Below, piece after piece: positions 1-8,990 of a stretch of 64,000 nt of DNA. The stretch is from Fimbriimonadaceae bacterium. GTDB taxonomy: Bacteria > Armatimonadota > Fimbriimonadia > Fimbriimonadales > Fimbriimonadaceae. The stretch's first letter is position 1. Every line of letters begins with the position of its first letter. The stretch lies in NCBI GenBank assembly GCA_019187105.1, contig JABAQM010000001.1, positions 2,262,734-2,326,733 of the forward strand, given 5' to 3'. A program made the position numbers and the translations under genes. Under the pieces are notes generated by a model. The model was not told where the DNA came from and did no database searches. It saw only the letters and a program-made list of their open reading frames with translations.

Positions 1-1
1 G

Positions 2-445
2 ATGAAATTACACGAACTCAAGCCGGCCAAGGGCAGCAAGCGGCCACGCCGACGCGTAGCCCGAGGTATCGGCAGTGGTCTGGGCAAGACCGCTGGACGC
101 GGCACCAAGGGCCAGAAGGCACGGCGTCAGATCCACCCTCGCTTCGAGGGCGGCCAGACCCCGATTCAGCGCCGACTGCCCGTCAAGAAGGGCTTTCGCA
201 ACGTGAATCACAAGGTCTTCTCGGTGGTTAATCTCGACGACCTCGAAAGGCTGTTCAGCGCCGGCGACGAAGTGACGCCGGAGAAACTCGTGGCGGCCGG
301 TGTCATCTCGGCGAACAAAGATGGCGTAAAGATCCTTGGGTTTGGTGAATTGACCAAGAAACTCAAGGTGTCCGCGCACGCCTTCAGCAAATCGGCTGAA
401 GCGGCGATCACGGGCAAAGGCGGAGCAATCACTCGAATCGAATAG
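2..445 (+). CDS. rplO: 50S ribosomal protein L15
   Basis: This encodes large-subunit ribosomal protein L15, 147 residues, the usual length. The N-terminal third is very basic and glycine-rich ([20 protein letters not shown]), which is the extended L15 arm that threads into 23S rRNA, and the C-terminal half carries the globular domain ending in the [10 protein letters not shown]-like tail. The ATG lies at base 2, so nothing upstream can be seen. secY follows after 7 bases, the classical rplO-secY order of the spc operon, so co-transcription is expected. Confidence 0.97.
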   Translation: MKLHELKPAKGSKRPRRRVARGIGSGLGKTAGRGTKGQKARRQIHPRFEGGQTPIQRRLPVKKGFRNVNHKVFSVVNLDDLERLFSAGDEVTPEKLVAAGVISANKDGVKILGFGELTKKLKVSAHAFSKSAEAAITGKGGAITRIE

Positions 446-452
446 GAAGTAA

Positions 453-1805
453 ATGGGAACGGCACTAGGGGCAGGCGGATACGGCGGCAGAGGCGATAAG
501 GGCCTCCGCATGCCGCTGATGGAAACATTGAAGCTGGCTTGGGCCGATCCCGACATCCGGGACCGGCTCAAGTTCGTGCTTTTCTGCTTCGGCGTCTTCG
601 CCTTGGGCATCCACATCCCGATTCCTATTCCGGGCATCGATCCGGGCCGGTTCGAGGCCATGCTCGAAAAGAACGTGTTCTTCCAGATGCTCAACACGTT
701 TGGCGGCGGCGGCCTGCGCCGGATATCGATCTTTGCGCTCGGTCTCAATCCCTATATCACGGCCTCGATCATCATGCAGATCCTAACCACGGCCATGCCG
801 CAGTGGAAGAAGGAAATGCAGGAGGGTGGCGAATACGCCCGTCGTCAGCAGAACAAGCGAACGCGATTGCTCACCGTGTTCCTGGCCTACGCCCAGGGAT
901 GGGGTCTCCTTCAGATGATGGGAGATGCGATTGGAGTTCAATCACCGATGTCGAAGTTCATCATCCTTACCTTCTGGATGACGGGCTCAATGTTCATGCT
1001 GTGGCTGGGTGAGCAGGTCAGTGAGCGAGGCATCGGCAACGGCGTTTCGCTATTGATCTTCGCCGGTATCGTCATCTCTTTGCCGAACATCACTTCGCAG
1101 ATCGGCAAAGGCATCGCAGATGGAATCGTCAACTGGGGCAGCGTGATCGTCCTGATCGCCTTTTTCCTTGCGACGACGTGGTTCATCGTTCACTTTACAA
1201 TTGCTCAGCGACGGATTGCGATCCAACACATGAGGCGGCAAGTGGGGACGAAGGTCGTGGGTGGCGCAAGCAGCTACCTGCCGTTTTCGATCGCCCTCGC
1301 CGGCGTCATCCCCATTATCTTCGCGATTTCGCTCATCTACATGCCCGCCCAGTTTGCGAGCTTCTCGCCTCCGGGATCGGTGTGGCACGATTCGCTGATG
1401 AAGGTTGCGGACTTTTTCAGTCCGAATTTCAGAAAGTGGGAAGGATGGGTCGGCGCTCTGGTTTACACCGGCCTGATTTTCTTCTTCACCTATTTCTACA
1501 CGGCGATCCAGTACAACGTCGAAGACATCGCAAACAACCTCAAGCGGGGCGGCTCCTTCATTCCGGGCGTCAGGCCGGGAAAGCAGACTAAGGACTTTCT
1601 CGACCAGGTCATCTCGCGACTGACGTTTGTCGGCGCCGGCTTCCTTGCTCTCGTTGCGTTGACCCAGTTCATCGTGCCTCTCATCATCCCGGTGGCGCAG
1701 GTTGGCCTCATCGGCGGTACGTCCTTGCTGATCATGGTTAGCGTTGCGTTGGAGACGATGCGGCAGATCGAGGCCAACCTGCTGATGAAGCAGTACGGCG
1801 GTTAG
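453..1805 (+). CDS. secY: Protein translocase subunit SecY
   Basis: This is the channel-forming subunit of the SecYEG translocon in the inner membrane. The 450-residue product shows about ten hydrophobic segments, the GIHIPIPIPGID end of helix 1, the plug and helix-2 region (GGGLRRISIFALGLNPYITA), and the cytoplasmic loop NNLKRGGSFIPGVRPG that contacts ribosomes and SecA. The ATG is preceded by a GGAAG Shine-Dalgarno sequence 4 bases away, which supports this start and an N-terminal extension of about 20 glycine-rich residues. It lies 7 bases after rplO and 3 bases before adk. Confidence 0.97.
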   Translation: MGTALGAGGYGGRGDKGLRMPLMETLKLAWADPDIRDRLKFVLFCFGVFALGIHIPIPIPGIDPGRFEAMLEKNVFFQMLNTFGGGGLRRISIFALGLNPYITASIIMQILTTAMPQWKKEMQEGGEYARRQQNKRTRLLTVFLAYAQGWGLLQMMGDAIGVQSPMSKFIILTFWMTGSMFMLWLGEQVSERGIGNGVSLLIFAGIVISLPNITSQIGKGIADGIVNWGSVIVLIAFFLATTWFIVHFTIAQRRIAIQHMRRQVGTKVVGGASSYLPFSIALAGVIPIIFAISLIYMPAQFASFSPPGSVWHDSLMKVADFFSPNFRKWEGWVGALVYTGLIFFFTYFYTAIQYNVEDIANNLKRGGSFIPGVRPGKQTKDFLDQVISRLTFVGAGFLALVALTQFIVPLIIPVAQVGLIGGTSLLIMVSVALETMRQIEANLLMKQYGG

Positions 1806-1808
1806 ACC

Positions 1809-2465
1809 TTGAGCGGGTTGCGGATCATCCTGATCGGACCTCCCGGTGTCGGGAAGGGAACGCAAGCGGCTCTTCTGGAACAGCAGCTCCGCGCCAAGCC
1901 CCTTTCCTCGGGGGTTATCTTTCGATCCGAAATCGAGGCCGAAACGGACCTCGGGCGACTCGCCAAGAGCTATATCGACCGTGGAGAACTGGTGCCAAAC
2001 GGCGTGACGATCGAGATGATGGCCAAGCGCATCCGGTCGGAAGACTGCCGGAAACACGGTTTCATTCTCGACGGCTTTCCCCGCACTGTGCGACAGGCCG
2101 AAGCGCTCGACCAGATGCTTGCGGACATGGACATCGAGCTCGACGCCGTGATCAATCTGGATGTCGACGACGAGCTTGTGGTCAGCCGCCTGAGTGGCAG
2201 GTTAGGCTGCACCAAGTGTGGAGAGCTCTACCACGTCACCAATAAGCCACCTAAGCGCGAGGGCCTCTGCGACAAGTGCAACAGCCCCCTCTTCGTACGG
2301 TCCGACGACCAACCGGAGACGATCCGCGAGCGGCTCAAGGTGTTTCACGAGAACACCAAGCCGGTGATCGAACACTACGAGGCCAAAGGGATGGTGCGAC
2401 ATGTTGACGGATCGCTTGAGCCCGAAGACGTCTATGCTGCCATCACCGCCGCGACCAAGAAATGA
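1809..2465 (+). CDS. adk: Adenylate kinase
   Basis: The enzyme converts ATP and AMP to two ADP in the cytoplasm. The P-loop GPPGVGKGTQ is at residues 10-19 and the AMP-binding FILDGFPRT at 85-93. The LID domain carries four cysteines (C134, C137, C154, C157), the structural zinc site of long-form adenylate kinases, so this is a zinc-containing type. The length of 218 residues is normal. The start is TTG, 3 bases after the secY stop, and the stop codon overlaps the ATG of map (ATGA), so translation of adk and map is probably coupled. Confidence 0.96.
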   Translation: MSGLRIILIGPPGVGKGTQAALLEQQLRAKPLSSGVIFRSEIEAETDLGRLAKSYIDRGELVPNGVTIEMMAKRIRSEDCRKHGFILDGFPRTVRQAEALDQMLADMDIELDAVINLDVDDELVVSRLSGRLGCTKCGELYHVTNKPPKREGLCDKCNSPLFVRSDDQPETIRERLKVFHENTKPVIEHYEAKGMVRHVDGSLEPEDVYAAITAATKK

Positions 2466-3211
2466 TCTATCTCAAGCGGCCTGAAGAGATCGAGAAAATG
2501 AGGGCTTCGGGGCGGGTTGTGGCCCGTGCGCTCAAGGCGATGAGCGAAGCCATCGTGCCCGGAAAGACCACGATGCTCGAGCTCGATGCGATCGCGGTCA
2601 AGATCATCGAGGAGTCAGGGGGCGTGCCAAGCTTCTTAGGCTACAAAGGCTATCCCGCCGCGACCTGCATCTCGCTAAACGAAGTGGTCGTGCACGGCAT
2701 TCCCAGCGAGCGGGTGCTCATGCCGGGTGATATTGTCGGCCTCGACCTCGGCGTATGCCTTGATGGGTGGGTGGGCGATTCCGCCTGGACCTTTGCCGTG
2801 GGCGAGATCTCGCCCGAAGCCCAGCGGCTGCTCAACGTGACCCAGGAGGCGCTCTTCCAAGGGATAGCCAAGGCGAAGATCGGTAACCACATCGGCGACA
2901 TCTCGCACGCGGTGCAGAAATATGTGGAGTCGCTTGGCTATGGCGTTGTTCGCGATCTCGTCGGACACGGGATCGGCCGCAAGATGCATGAGGAGCCGAG
3001 CGTTCCCAATTTCGGAAAGCCTGGCACCGGCCCGGCCCTCAAGGAAGGGATGACGATCTGCATCGAGCCGATGGTGGCGCAGGGAACGTGGAGGGTGAAG
3101 ACCTTGCCCGACGACTGGACGATGGTGACCGCCGACGGCAAACTCGCCGCCCATTTCGAGCACATGATCGCGATCACTCGTTCTGGCCCGGACATTCTCA
3201 CCCTGTTGTAA
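2462..3211 (+). CDS. map: Type I methionine aminopeptidase
   Basis: This enzyme removes the initiator methionine from new proteins. All expected residues are present in 249 residues: the substrate-binding H78 in VVHGIP, and metal ligands D95, D106, H169 (VGHGIG), E202 (IEPM) and E233 (HFEHM). The start overlaps the adk stop. In most bacteria infA, rpmJ, rpsM and rpoA follow map, but here the next gene on this strand is an oxidoreductase 46 bases downstream with its own promoter, so the ribosomal operon appears to end at map. Confidence 0.96.
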   Translation: MIYLKRPEEIEKMRASGRVVARALKAMSEAIVPGKTTMLELDAIAVKIIEESGGVPSFLGYKGYPAATCISLNEVVVHGIPSERVLMPGDIVGLDLGVCLDGWVGDSAWTFAVGEISPEAQRLLNVTQEALFQGIAKAKIGNHIGDISHAVQKYVESLGYGVVRDLVGHGIGRKMHEEPSVPNFGKPGTGPALKEGMTICIEPMVAQGTWRVKTLPDDWTMVTADGKLAAHFEHMIAITRSGPDILTLL

Positions 3212-3244
3212 CGAGTCAGTCCGGTACCCGAACTTCGACGGATG

Positions 3245-3250
3245 TAAACT
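3245..3250 (+). promoter_or_regulatory. Probable -10 box TAAACT of a leaderless promoter
   Basis: TAAACT lies 7 bases before the ATG at 3258 of the oxidoreductase gene, with no Shine-Dalgarno sequence between them. Transcription starting 6-8 bases past a -10 box would begin at the start codon. No good -35 hexamer is visible. Confidence 0.55.
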
Positions 3251-3257
3251 GCCGACC

Positions 3258-4250
3258 ATGCACGTGCGGGTTGGATTCATGGGGATCGCGCATCTTCATG
3301 CGGCAAGCTATGCCCATAGTTTCAAGGCGCTGGGAGGCGCAAGCGTCACCGGAATCTGGGATCCTGACGCCAGTCGTGGCCGAGCCTTCGCCAGCGAGTA
3401 CGGACTGACCCCTCTCGAATCGGCCCATGCCCTTCTCGAGTCCTGCGACGCGGTTGTGATCGCGTCGGAAAATTCGCGCCACGCCGAGCTCGGAATGCAA
3501 GCCTTGGAGGCCGGACGCCATGTCCTGTGCGAGAAGCCGCTCGTCATTGATCTCAAGGCGGGCCGGAGGCTGGTGGATCTCGCGAAGTCCAAGGGCCTCG
3601 TTCTCATGACCGCTTTTCCCTGTCCCTATTCGCCGGCCTTTCACCGGCTCCAAGATAGGCTGAGAAAGGGTGAGATCGGCAAGCTGCGCGCGATCTGTTC
3701 CACGAATCGTGGAACCTGCCCGATGGGTTGGTTCGTGGAAAAGCAGTGGTCCGGTGGCGGCGCGATGATCGACCATACCGTCCACGTTGCCGACCTCCTA
3801 TGGAGACTCGTGGGTAAGGAGCCCGTGCGAGTCCACGCACAGGTCGCCAACAAGATCTATGGCCAAGATTGGGAGGATTCGGCGATGCTGACCCTCGAAT
3901 ATCCAGGCGGGGTGTTTGCCACCCTCGACTCGAGTTGGTCCCGTCCGAAGAGCTACAAGACCTGGGGCGATGTCACGATGCGTGTCATCGGCGACGCTGG
4001 CCTTCTCGACCTCGACATGTTCAACCAAAGCGTCGAGACCTACCGGAACGACGCCAGTCCGGCGGGAAGGTTGAGCGGCTATGGATCCAATCTCGACATG
4101 GCGATTGCGCAAGAGTTCCTGCGGGCGATCGGCAAAGGAGATCAGAAGCCTCTCACCAGCGGGGAAGATGGGTTGCGGGCGGCGGCGGTGGCGCTCACCG
4201 CTTATGCCAGTTTGGAAAGCGGGCTTCCAACTCGGCTACAGGCCGCTTAA
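3258..4250 (+). CDS. Gfo/Idh/MocA family oxidoreductase
   Basis: This is an NAD(P)-dependent oxidoreductase of the Gfo/Idh/MocA family, probably acting on a sugar or cyclitol derivative; the substrate cannot be read from sequence. The 330-residue protein begins with a Rossmann nucleotide-binding strand (VRVGFMGIAHLHA), has the family EKP motif at residues 92-94 with the catalytic-type lysine, and a C-terminal substrate domain with the GGGAMIDHTVHVADLL segment. It is transcribed alone from a probable leaderless promoter and ends at a strong hairpin shared with the convergent lipoprotein gene. Confidence 0.88.
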   Translation: MHVRVGFMGIAHLHAASYAHSFKALGGASVTGIWDPDASRGRAFASEYGLTPLESAHALLESCDAVVIASENSRHAELGMQALEAGRHVLCEKPLVIDLKAGRRLVDLAKSKGLVLMTAFPCPYSPAFHRLQDRLRKGEIGKLRAICSTNRGTCPMGWFVEKQWSGGGAMIDHTVHVADLLWRLVGKEPVRVHAQVANKIYGQDWEDSAMLTLEYPGGVFATLDSSWSRPKSYKTWGDVTMRVIGDAGLLDLDMFNQSVETYRNDASPAGRLSGYGSNLDMAIAQEFLRAIGKGDQKPLTSGEDGLRAAAVALTAYASLESGLPTRLQAA

Positions 4251-4256
4251 ATGAAA

Positions 4257-4282
4257 AAAGCCGGCCGAATCCGGCCGGCTTT
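4257..4282. terminator. Bidirectional intrinsic terminator
   Basis: A perfect 11-bp stem (4257-4267 with 4272-4282, arms AAAGCCGGCCG/CGGCCGGCTTT) closes a 4-base loop. Six A residues at 4254-4259 give a U tract on the minus strand and TTT follows on the plus strand, so it can terminate both convergent genes. Confidence 0.85.
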
Positions 4283-4300
4283 CGATAATCGTTGACGAGA

Positions 4301-4606
4301 TTAGCGGGGTGCGGACGGGTCGCCCGATCCGCCGGGATCAGCAGTGCCGGTAGCACCTTGGTCCATCTTGCCCGGATCGATGCCACCGCCGGCGCCGCCA
4401 CCCTTCTTCATCTTGCCCGGATGCGGGAATTCCATATCCGGATTCGGGGGAGCTGCGCCAGCCGACTTGGCTGCCTCGCTGCTGTTATTGACGTTCGCCT
4501 TCGTTGTGACGGCCTCGTCTGCGCCGGTGTCATCCTTTGCGCAGCCCGACAGCGCGACAACGCCGACTGTCAGAGCCAAGGCGATGCCTAAAATGCGCCA
4601 GTTCAT
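4301..4606 (-). CDS. Small secreted lipoprotein, Gly/Pro-rich
   Basis: The 101-residue product has a lipoprotein signal peptide with lipobox LSGC (C22), so it should be lipidated and held at the cell envelope. The mature part is low-complexity, rich in glycine, proline and asparagine, and has two PGKM repeats. I see no known domain. The start is chosen because ATG at 4606 directly follows a strong GGAGGAAC Shine-Dalgarno sequence and begins the signal peptide; a longer reading frame upstream to 4792 has no such support. A TACTAT -10-like box lies just upstream (near 4622-4627). Function unknown. Confidence 0.75.
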   Translation of the reverse strand: MNWRILGIALALTVGVVALSGCAKDDTGADEAVTTKANVNNSSEAAKSAGAAPPNPDMEFPHPGKMKKGGGAGGGIDPGKMDQGATGTADPGGSGDPSAPR

Positions 4607-4708
4607 TATGTTCCTCCAATAGTATCGCTTCGGCCAATCGGGCAAGCCCGACTCGCCATCAATTGCATCGTACCGTAGATATGATTTAGGTACAAGCTTA
4701 TGACGAAA

Positions 4709-4740
4709 CATCCCGGCCGAGAGGTTTCTCGACCGGGATG
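4709..4740 (-). terminator. Probable terminator of the prepilin gene
   Basis: Arms 4709-4722 and 4727-4740 pair over 14 bases with one mismatch and a 4-base loop, 18 bases beyond the stop codon of the minus-strand prepilin gene. The trailing minus-strand sequence is TTTC, a weak U tract. Confidence 0.7.
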
Positions 4741-4758
4741 GCGAGTTCTGGTGTTCGC

Positions 4759-5619
4759 TTAGTAGCGATAGTCCCAGAACGTGTAGGCCCAAACGTTCGA
4801 GTCTGCGAAGAAGTCGCAGCGCTCAAGGTCCTTATACTTTCGAGCCTTCGAGTGACCGTCTACGTAGGCGACGTTGGTAAGACCCTTCTTGATCACGTCG
4901 TCCGTGGTGCCGGTCTTGGCGCCTTGCATGCGGTTCGGATACCAGGTCCAACCGTTGCCGCTGGAACCCGGATCGCAGGTCGTGTTCGGCATGAAGGCCC
5001 AGATACCGGTGTTACCCACGCCGTAGCCCGGGCTGATGTCGGTGTCCCACGTCGATTCGGCGAGCATGACGATCTCAGCTGGTCGAGCGACCGTGCTGAT
5101 GTTGCCCTTGGCGCCCCACTCGATGAGGTCGATGTTGACGGCCCAGTAACCGACGATGCCGTAGTAGACATCCTCTCGGCTCTTGGAGTAGGCGCCGCCC
5201 CAGTCGATACCGTTATAGTTGCCGCGTCCTACAGCAGCAGCCCACTGCGTCTTGCCGACGTTCGGGCTGTACATCATATCCCAGTTCTTAATGTAGGGAT
5301 AGCAGACGTTCATGAACATCGGTCGGGCGTTGGGATCTCGGTTGTCGTTACGTGCATCACCCCAGTCCGGCGTGGCGCAGGGGTTCTGGTTGTAGAGACA
5401 AGCACCGTTGTTGTCGTGCATCGGGATCTTGTCGTTGTTGTCTCCGGCGTACATGATGACGCCGAGAGCTGCCTGTTTACAATTGCTAAGAGCGCCCGTA
5501 ATCTTGGCTGCCTCTTTAGCTTGCGCAAACACCGGGAAAAGAATTGCGGCGAGGATCGCAATGATCGCGATAACCACCAGCAATTCAATCAGGGTGAATG
5601 CTTTTCGCATCTTCATCAT
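4759..5619 (-). CDS. Type II secretion/type IV pilin-like protein, DUF1559-like (H-X9-DG type)
   Basis: This 286-residue protein starts with a short basic leader followed by the class III prepilin signal FTLIELL and a long hydrophobic helix ([20 protein letters not shown]), so it should be processed by a prepilin peptidase and assembled or anchored at the inner membrane. Alanine rather than glycine precedes the FTLIE cleavage site. The C-terminal region has the [13 protein letters not shown] motif of H-X9-DG prepilins, abundant in Armatimonadota and Planctomycetes. The start at 5619 has an AGGAGG sequence 12 bases upstream; ATG at 5613 is an alternative. It is monocistronic, followed by a hairpin. 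Surface role unknown. Confidence 0.88.
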   Translation of the reverse strand: MMKMRKAFTLIELLVVIAIIAILAAILFPVFAQAKEAAKITGALSNCKQAALGVIMYAGDNNDKIPMHDNNGACLYNQNPCATPDWGDARNDNRDPNARPMFMNVCYPYIKNWDMMYSPNVGKTQWAAAVGRGNYNGIDWGGAYSKSREDVYYGIVGYWAVNIDLIEWGAKGNISTVARPAEIVMLAESTWDTDISPGYGVGNTGIWAFMPNTTCDPGSSGNGWTWYPNRMQGAKTGTTDDVIKKGLTNVAYVDGHSKARKYKDLERCDFFADSNVWAYTFWDYRY

Positions 5620-6043
5620 TAGATGATTAGTCCTCCTGATATTTTGTTTTGGTTTATGAATGCAGAATTGCCGGCTTCGACAAATAGAAAACCGAAGGCC
5701 GACTTTCCCCTCATCATGATATTCGATCTGACTGAGGAATCCAAGCGAAAGTTGCGGCAATTTATGAAAACGTTATCTGCCGAACCCTTCGAAACTTGGT
5801 CTCCTGCGGGATAGACGTGCCGTCGAGGTCGATTGGGTCGCCCTTAGCTGAGCGTAAATGTGGCTTTTCCGCGCAATAGATGTGCCATGATCCCTTTTAT
5901 CCGGGCCACGGAGGATTGCTTTCCCGCATTTATGCGAGGTCGAACCGGCTTTCGCGCAAATGACGTCAAAACACGGAATGCGAACGCCTTGTGCGACCGT
6001 ATGAATGTCTGATTTTCAAGCGAAAACATTGCAACGACCGAAA
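5620..6043. other. Intergenic region between divergent prepilin and S41 genes
   Basis: This 424-base stretch separates the divergent genes. The prepilin Shine-Dalgarno sequence lies at 5631-5636 (minus). Short reading frames on both strands have no recognisable starts, domains or codon bias. I see no RNA gene, repeat or clear -35/-10 pair. Confidence 0.5.
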
Positions 6044-7300
6044 ATGAAACCCATGTCAGTCATCACGCGAATTGGCGCGATTACCGCGCTCACCTTGGCC
6101 GCTCTTGCTGGCTCAGCTCAAAGTCTAACGAAAGAGCAGAAGGACCAAGTCCTGGCTCGCGTTGATGAAATCGTCACCAAGCGCGCGTTTGCCGCCGGAG
6201 CCGACTTCACCAAATGGCCCGAGTTCATCGGCAAACAGCAGAAGTCGATCGACGAAGCCGACGAGCCGGGCGAATTCGTCAATGCCGTCAACCGGGCCTT
6301 CCGAGAGTTCGGCTTTAGCCACATCGTCATGTTCACACCCAGGGCTGCCGATGCCCGCAAGACCAAGAAAATGGTTGGGATGGGTGTCCGAATCCAAGTT
6401 GAGGACGATGGCATCCGAATCACCGATGTCATTGCCAAAGGCCCCGCCGAGGAAGCCGGCCTTCAGATCGGCGACCTGATCATCGAGGCCGAAGGGAAGA
6501 AGCCGGAAGGCCCCGCCTCGTTCCAAGGCGAAGCCGGCACGATCCTCAACATCAAAGTGAAGCGCGGCCAAGAAGTCAAAGCCTTCGTCATCACGCGTCG
6601 GGAGTTCTCGACCGTGATGCCGGAATCGCTGACCTGGCAATCGCCGGATGTCGCCGTCCTCAAGGTTCCCTCGTTCATGGACTTCGATACCAAGCGTGTC
6701 GCCGGCTACATGGACGAAGTGCGAACGAAGGCAAAGCTGCTCGTTCTCGACCTTCGCAGCAACGGCGGCGGCCAGGTGAGCCATCTTCTCTCTCTCGCCG
6801 GCATGATCCTGCCACGAGAAGCCGATCTAGGCAGCTTCATCTTCCGCGACACCCTCGATAAGTACAAGAAGGAAACCGGGGACGAATCCGGCGATCTCGC
6901 CAAGGTTGGCGCGTGGAACAAGACCCGTCTTCACCCGATGCGAAGTCGTGGTGGCGGCGACTCCTCCTTCAAGGGCAAGATCGCGGTTCTGATCAACGGT
7001 GGAACCGGCTCGGCTTCGGAGATGCTGGCAGCGGCCCTGCAGGAGAACGTCGGCGCCAAGGTTATCGGCGAAAAGTCGGCCGGCGCTGTCCTCGCCTCGC
7101 TCATTACCGGACTTCCTCACGGCTTCGAGCTTCAGTATCCGTTCATGGATTACGTGAGCTGGAAGGGTCTGCGTATCGAGGGCAAGGGCGTTGTGCCGGA
7201 GATTTCGGCAGCGACCCCTCGTTTTGGCCAGCCAGACCTCGGCGTGCAAGCCGCAGTGGACTGGTACAAGGCGATAGCCAAGGCGGACGGAAAGAACTAA
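6044..7300 (+). CDS. S41 family C-terminal processing peptidase with PDZ domain
   Basis: This secreted serine protease of the tail-specific (CtpA/Prc) family has about 418 residues. It has an N-terminal signal peptide ending near GSAQS, a helical region, a PDZ domain (GVRIQVEDDGIRITDVIAKG with AGLQIGDLI), and a C-terminal catalytic domain. The serine of NGGTGSASE and the lysine of GEKSAGA form the expected Ser-Lys dyad. The start is uncertain: ATG at 6044 begins the signal peptide best, but 6005 and 6053 are also in frame and none has a clear ribosome-binding site. The stop codon overlaps that of the convergent zinc-ribbon gene. Confidence 0.87.
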   Translation: MKPMSVITRIGAITALTLAALAGSAQSLTKEQKDQVLARVDEIVTKRAFAAGADFTKWPEFIGKQQKSIDEADEPGEFVNAVNRAFREFGFSHIVMFTPRAADARKTKKMVGMGVRIQVEDDGIRITDVIAKGPAEEAGLQIGDLIIEAEGKKPEGPASFQGEAGTILNIKVKRGQEVKAFVITRREFSTVMPESLTWQSPDVAVLKVPSFMDFDTKRVAGYMDEVRTKAKLLVLDLRSNGGGQVSHLLSLAGMILPREADLGSFIFRDTLDKYKKETGDESGDLAKVGAWNKTRLHPMRSRGGGDSSFKGKIAVLINGGTGSASEMLAAALQENVGAKVIGEKSAGAVLASLITGLPHGFELQYPFMDYVSWKGLRIEGKGVVPEISAATPRFGQPDLGVQAAVDWYKAIAKADGKN

Positions 7301-8520
7301 CCGCCCAGGGCTCTGATCGCATTCTGGCAGGCGTCGATGGCGGCTTGATTAGCTCCCGCGGCGCCTGCGCTGCTTAAGGCGGCAATCGCCTTTCGATAAG
7401 CGCCGATCGCATCCCCGGTCTTGCCAAGCTTGTCGTAGCACTGACCCAAACGCTGATAAACCATGCCGGCCGGCGCGCCGGCCTTCAGCGCTTTCATGTA
7501 GGTCTCCGCCGACTGCTGATACCGACCCGCCATGAACTGGTCGCGAGCGATCTTGCGGAACATCGCAGCATCGTCCTGGTTGGAGCCGGAACTACTCGAT
7601 CCGGAACCCTTGCTGGGCGTGATTTCGATTACCCCCGGTTTCTCCTCGTTGCTTTTCGCCTGATTGTCGGCTACTGGCGGCGGGTCGCTTTCGACATTGG
7701 TCCGTTCCACCGGCTGGTCCGGGGTCACCTTCATTGTGCCCAGGTTGGGGGTGATCGGGTTAGATCCCTCATCAATGGTTCCACTCAGTCCGGCTCCGGT
7801 CGGAGGGAGAATGCTGTCGCGGGTTCGACCAGGGTTCAGGCTTGGCAGCTCACGTCGGCCCTCGGTGGCGGTTTTCGTATTGCCAGCATTGGGGTCAGCC
7901 TTCGTTTCGCCAATGGCGGGTTCGTCGCCTGGACGAAGACGATTGGCTTCGCCGGTCAGGTTGGGAGCCGAATAATAGGCGTTGGTCGTCAACGGGTCCG
8001 TCCGGTCGTTGGCGGCCAGCAGAGTCGGATTGGTCTTTTCCAAATCGGACTTCGTGAGCTGCTCGACACCCCAGAGACCAAACGCAACGGCCCCAAGGGC
8101 GATGCCGACTCCCGCAAAGGCGGCGCTTCGCTTCTTGTTGTCGTCGGCTCGGAGCGGAGCGGTTGTCAGCATATTGCGTAGCTGCGTGAGCTTGATCCGA
8201 TCGAGGGTCGAATCCGGCTTGAGTTCGACGACCCTCTCGTAGCACTCGAGGGCCTCGACAATCTTGCCCCGCCGTTCGTAGCAGTCGCCCCGAAGCGTGA
8301 GGGCGACCACCGACTGGGGATTCTCCTCGATCGCCTTTTCCGCGATCATCGTGGCTTCCTCGTAGCGATGCTCGGTCAGGAGCCGGTGGCCTTCGAGTAC
8401 CAGCTGCTCGTGGTCGTGCAGCGCCACCTCGAGGGCGTCGGCGGGAAGCTCATCGCCGCAGCCACGGCAGAACCGGCTGTCGACGCTGTTTTGTAGTTCA
8501 CACTTTGGGCAGGCAACCAT
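7297..8520 (-). CDS. Zinc-ribbon, single-pass membrane, TPR protein
   Basis: The 407-residue product begins with a C4 zinc ribbon (C4, C7, C18, C21), then about two TPR repeats (residues 35-115), a transmembrane helix near 133-150 (AFAGVGIALGAVAFGLWGV), a long Ser/Pro/Asn-rich linker (160-310), and further TPR helices at the C-terminus. Such proteins are usually membrane-tethered scaffolds; no enzymatic function is apparent. It starts 21 bases after the stop of the DNA-binding gene at 8542-8979 on the same strand, with no visible promoter between, so the two may form one operon. Its 3' end overlaps the S41 gene by 4 bases. Confidence 0.8.
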   Translation of the reverse strand: MVACPKCELQNSVDSRFCRGCGDELPADALEVALHDHEQLVLEGHRLLTEHRYEEATMIAEKAIEENPQSVVALTLRGDCYERRGKIVEALECYERVVELKPDSTLDRIKLTQLRNMLTTAPLRADDNKKRSAAFAGVGIALGAVAFGLWGVEQLTKSDLEKTNPTLLAANDRTDPLTTNAYYSAPNLTGEANRLRPGDEPAIGETKADPNAGNTKTATEGRRELPSLNPGRTRDSILPPTGAGLSGTIDEGSNPITPNLGTMKVTPDQPVERTNVESDPPPVADNQAKSNEEKPGVIEITPSKGSGSSSSGSNQDDAAMFRKIARDQFMAGRYQQSAETYMKALKAGAPAGMVYQRLGQCYDKLGKTGDAIGAYRKAIAALSSAGAAGANQAAIDACQNAIRALGG

Positions 8521-8541
8521 AGCTAAAAGGCGTGTGCCAGT

Positions 8542-8979
8542 TTACCGCCACGGTCTTGGCCTTAACCCCCGCATCGTTTCCTGGCGATAGACTTCGGCGA
8601 GACCGCTCATGGGATCCGCCATCCACGTCCGCACCAGTTTCTTGAGGGCTTGCCTGAAGATGTTCTGGGCGGCCTGCTTGGAATGACCCCTCTGTCGTCC
8701 GATCTCTTCGAACGTCCACCCAGAAAGACGCATTTCGAAGACGGATTGTTGGTTGACGGTTAGATTCGCTCGATCGGCGACCGCGCCCCATTGCGAGCGG
8801 AGCAGGTACTCGATCTCCGGTGGCCGCGATCCCGCTTGTAGACATAATTCTCGCTGGTGGCTGGTGAGGAGCTTTCGCCGAAAGGTAGCCTCGCAGTAGT
8901 GAGGGGCATGCGGATCTCGTTCAATCCGCTTGATAATTTCTTCGGTTAGCCAAGTCAGTTCGTACGCGTGCAAAGCCAT
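8542..8979 (-). CDS. Sigma-70 region 4-like helix-turn-helix protein
   Basis: This 145-residue protein has a C-terminal domain that reads like sigma region 4: LTVNQQSVFEMRLSGWTFEE leads into a helix-turn-helix (IGRQRGHSKQAAQNIFRQAL). There is no sigma region 2, so it is not a complete sigma factor; phage late-gene activators of the ArpU kind have similar domains, so it may be a transcription regulator. A GAGGAG Shine-Dalgarno sequence lies 4-9 bases before the ATG. Its promoter has a consensus -35/-10 pair covered by an inverted repeat that recurs before the capsid operon at 15000, which links it functionally to that locus (inference). Confidence 0.72.
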   Translation of the reverse strand: MALHAYELTWLTEEIIKRIERDPHAPHYCEATFRRKLLTSHQRELCLQAGSRPPEIEYLLRSQWGAVADRANLTVNQQSVFEMRLSGWTFEEIGRQRGHSKQAAQNIFRQALKKLVRTWMADPMSGLAEVYRQETMRGLRPRPWR

Positions 8980-8990
8980 CGGGTCTCCTC

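Noticed and set aside
1050-2057. 335-codon antisense frame across secY and adk
   Set aside because: It is antisense to two certain genes and has a charged, low-complexity composition typical of shadow frames.
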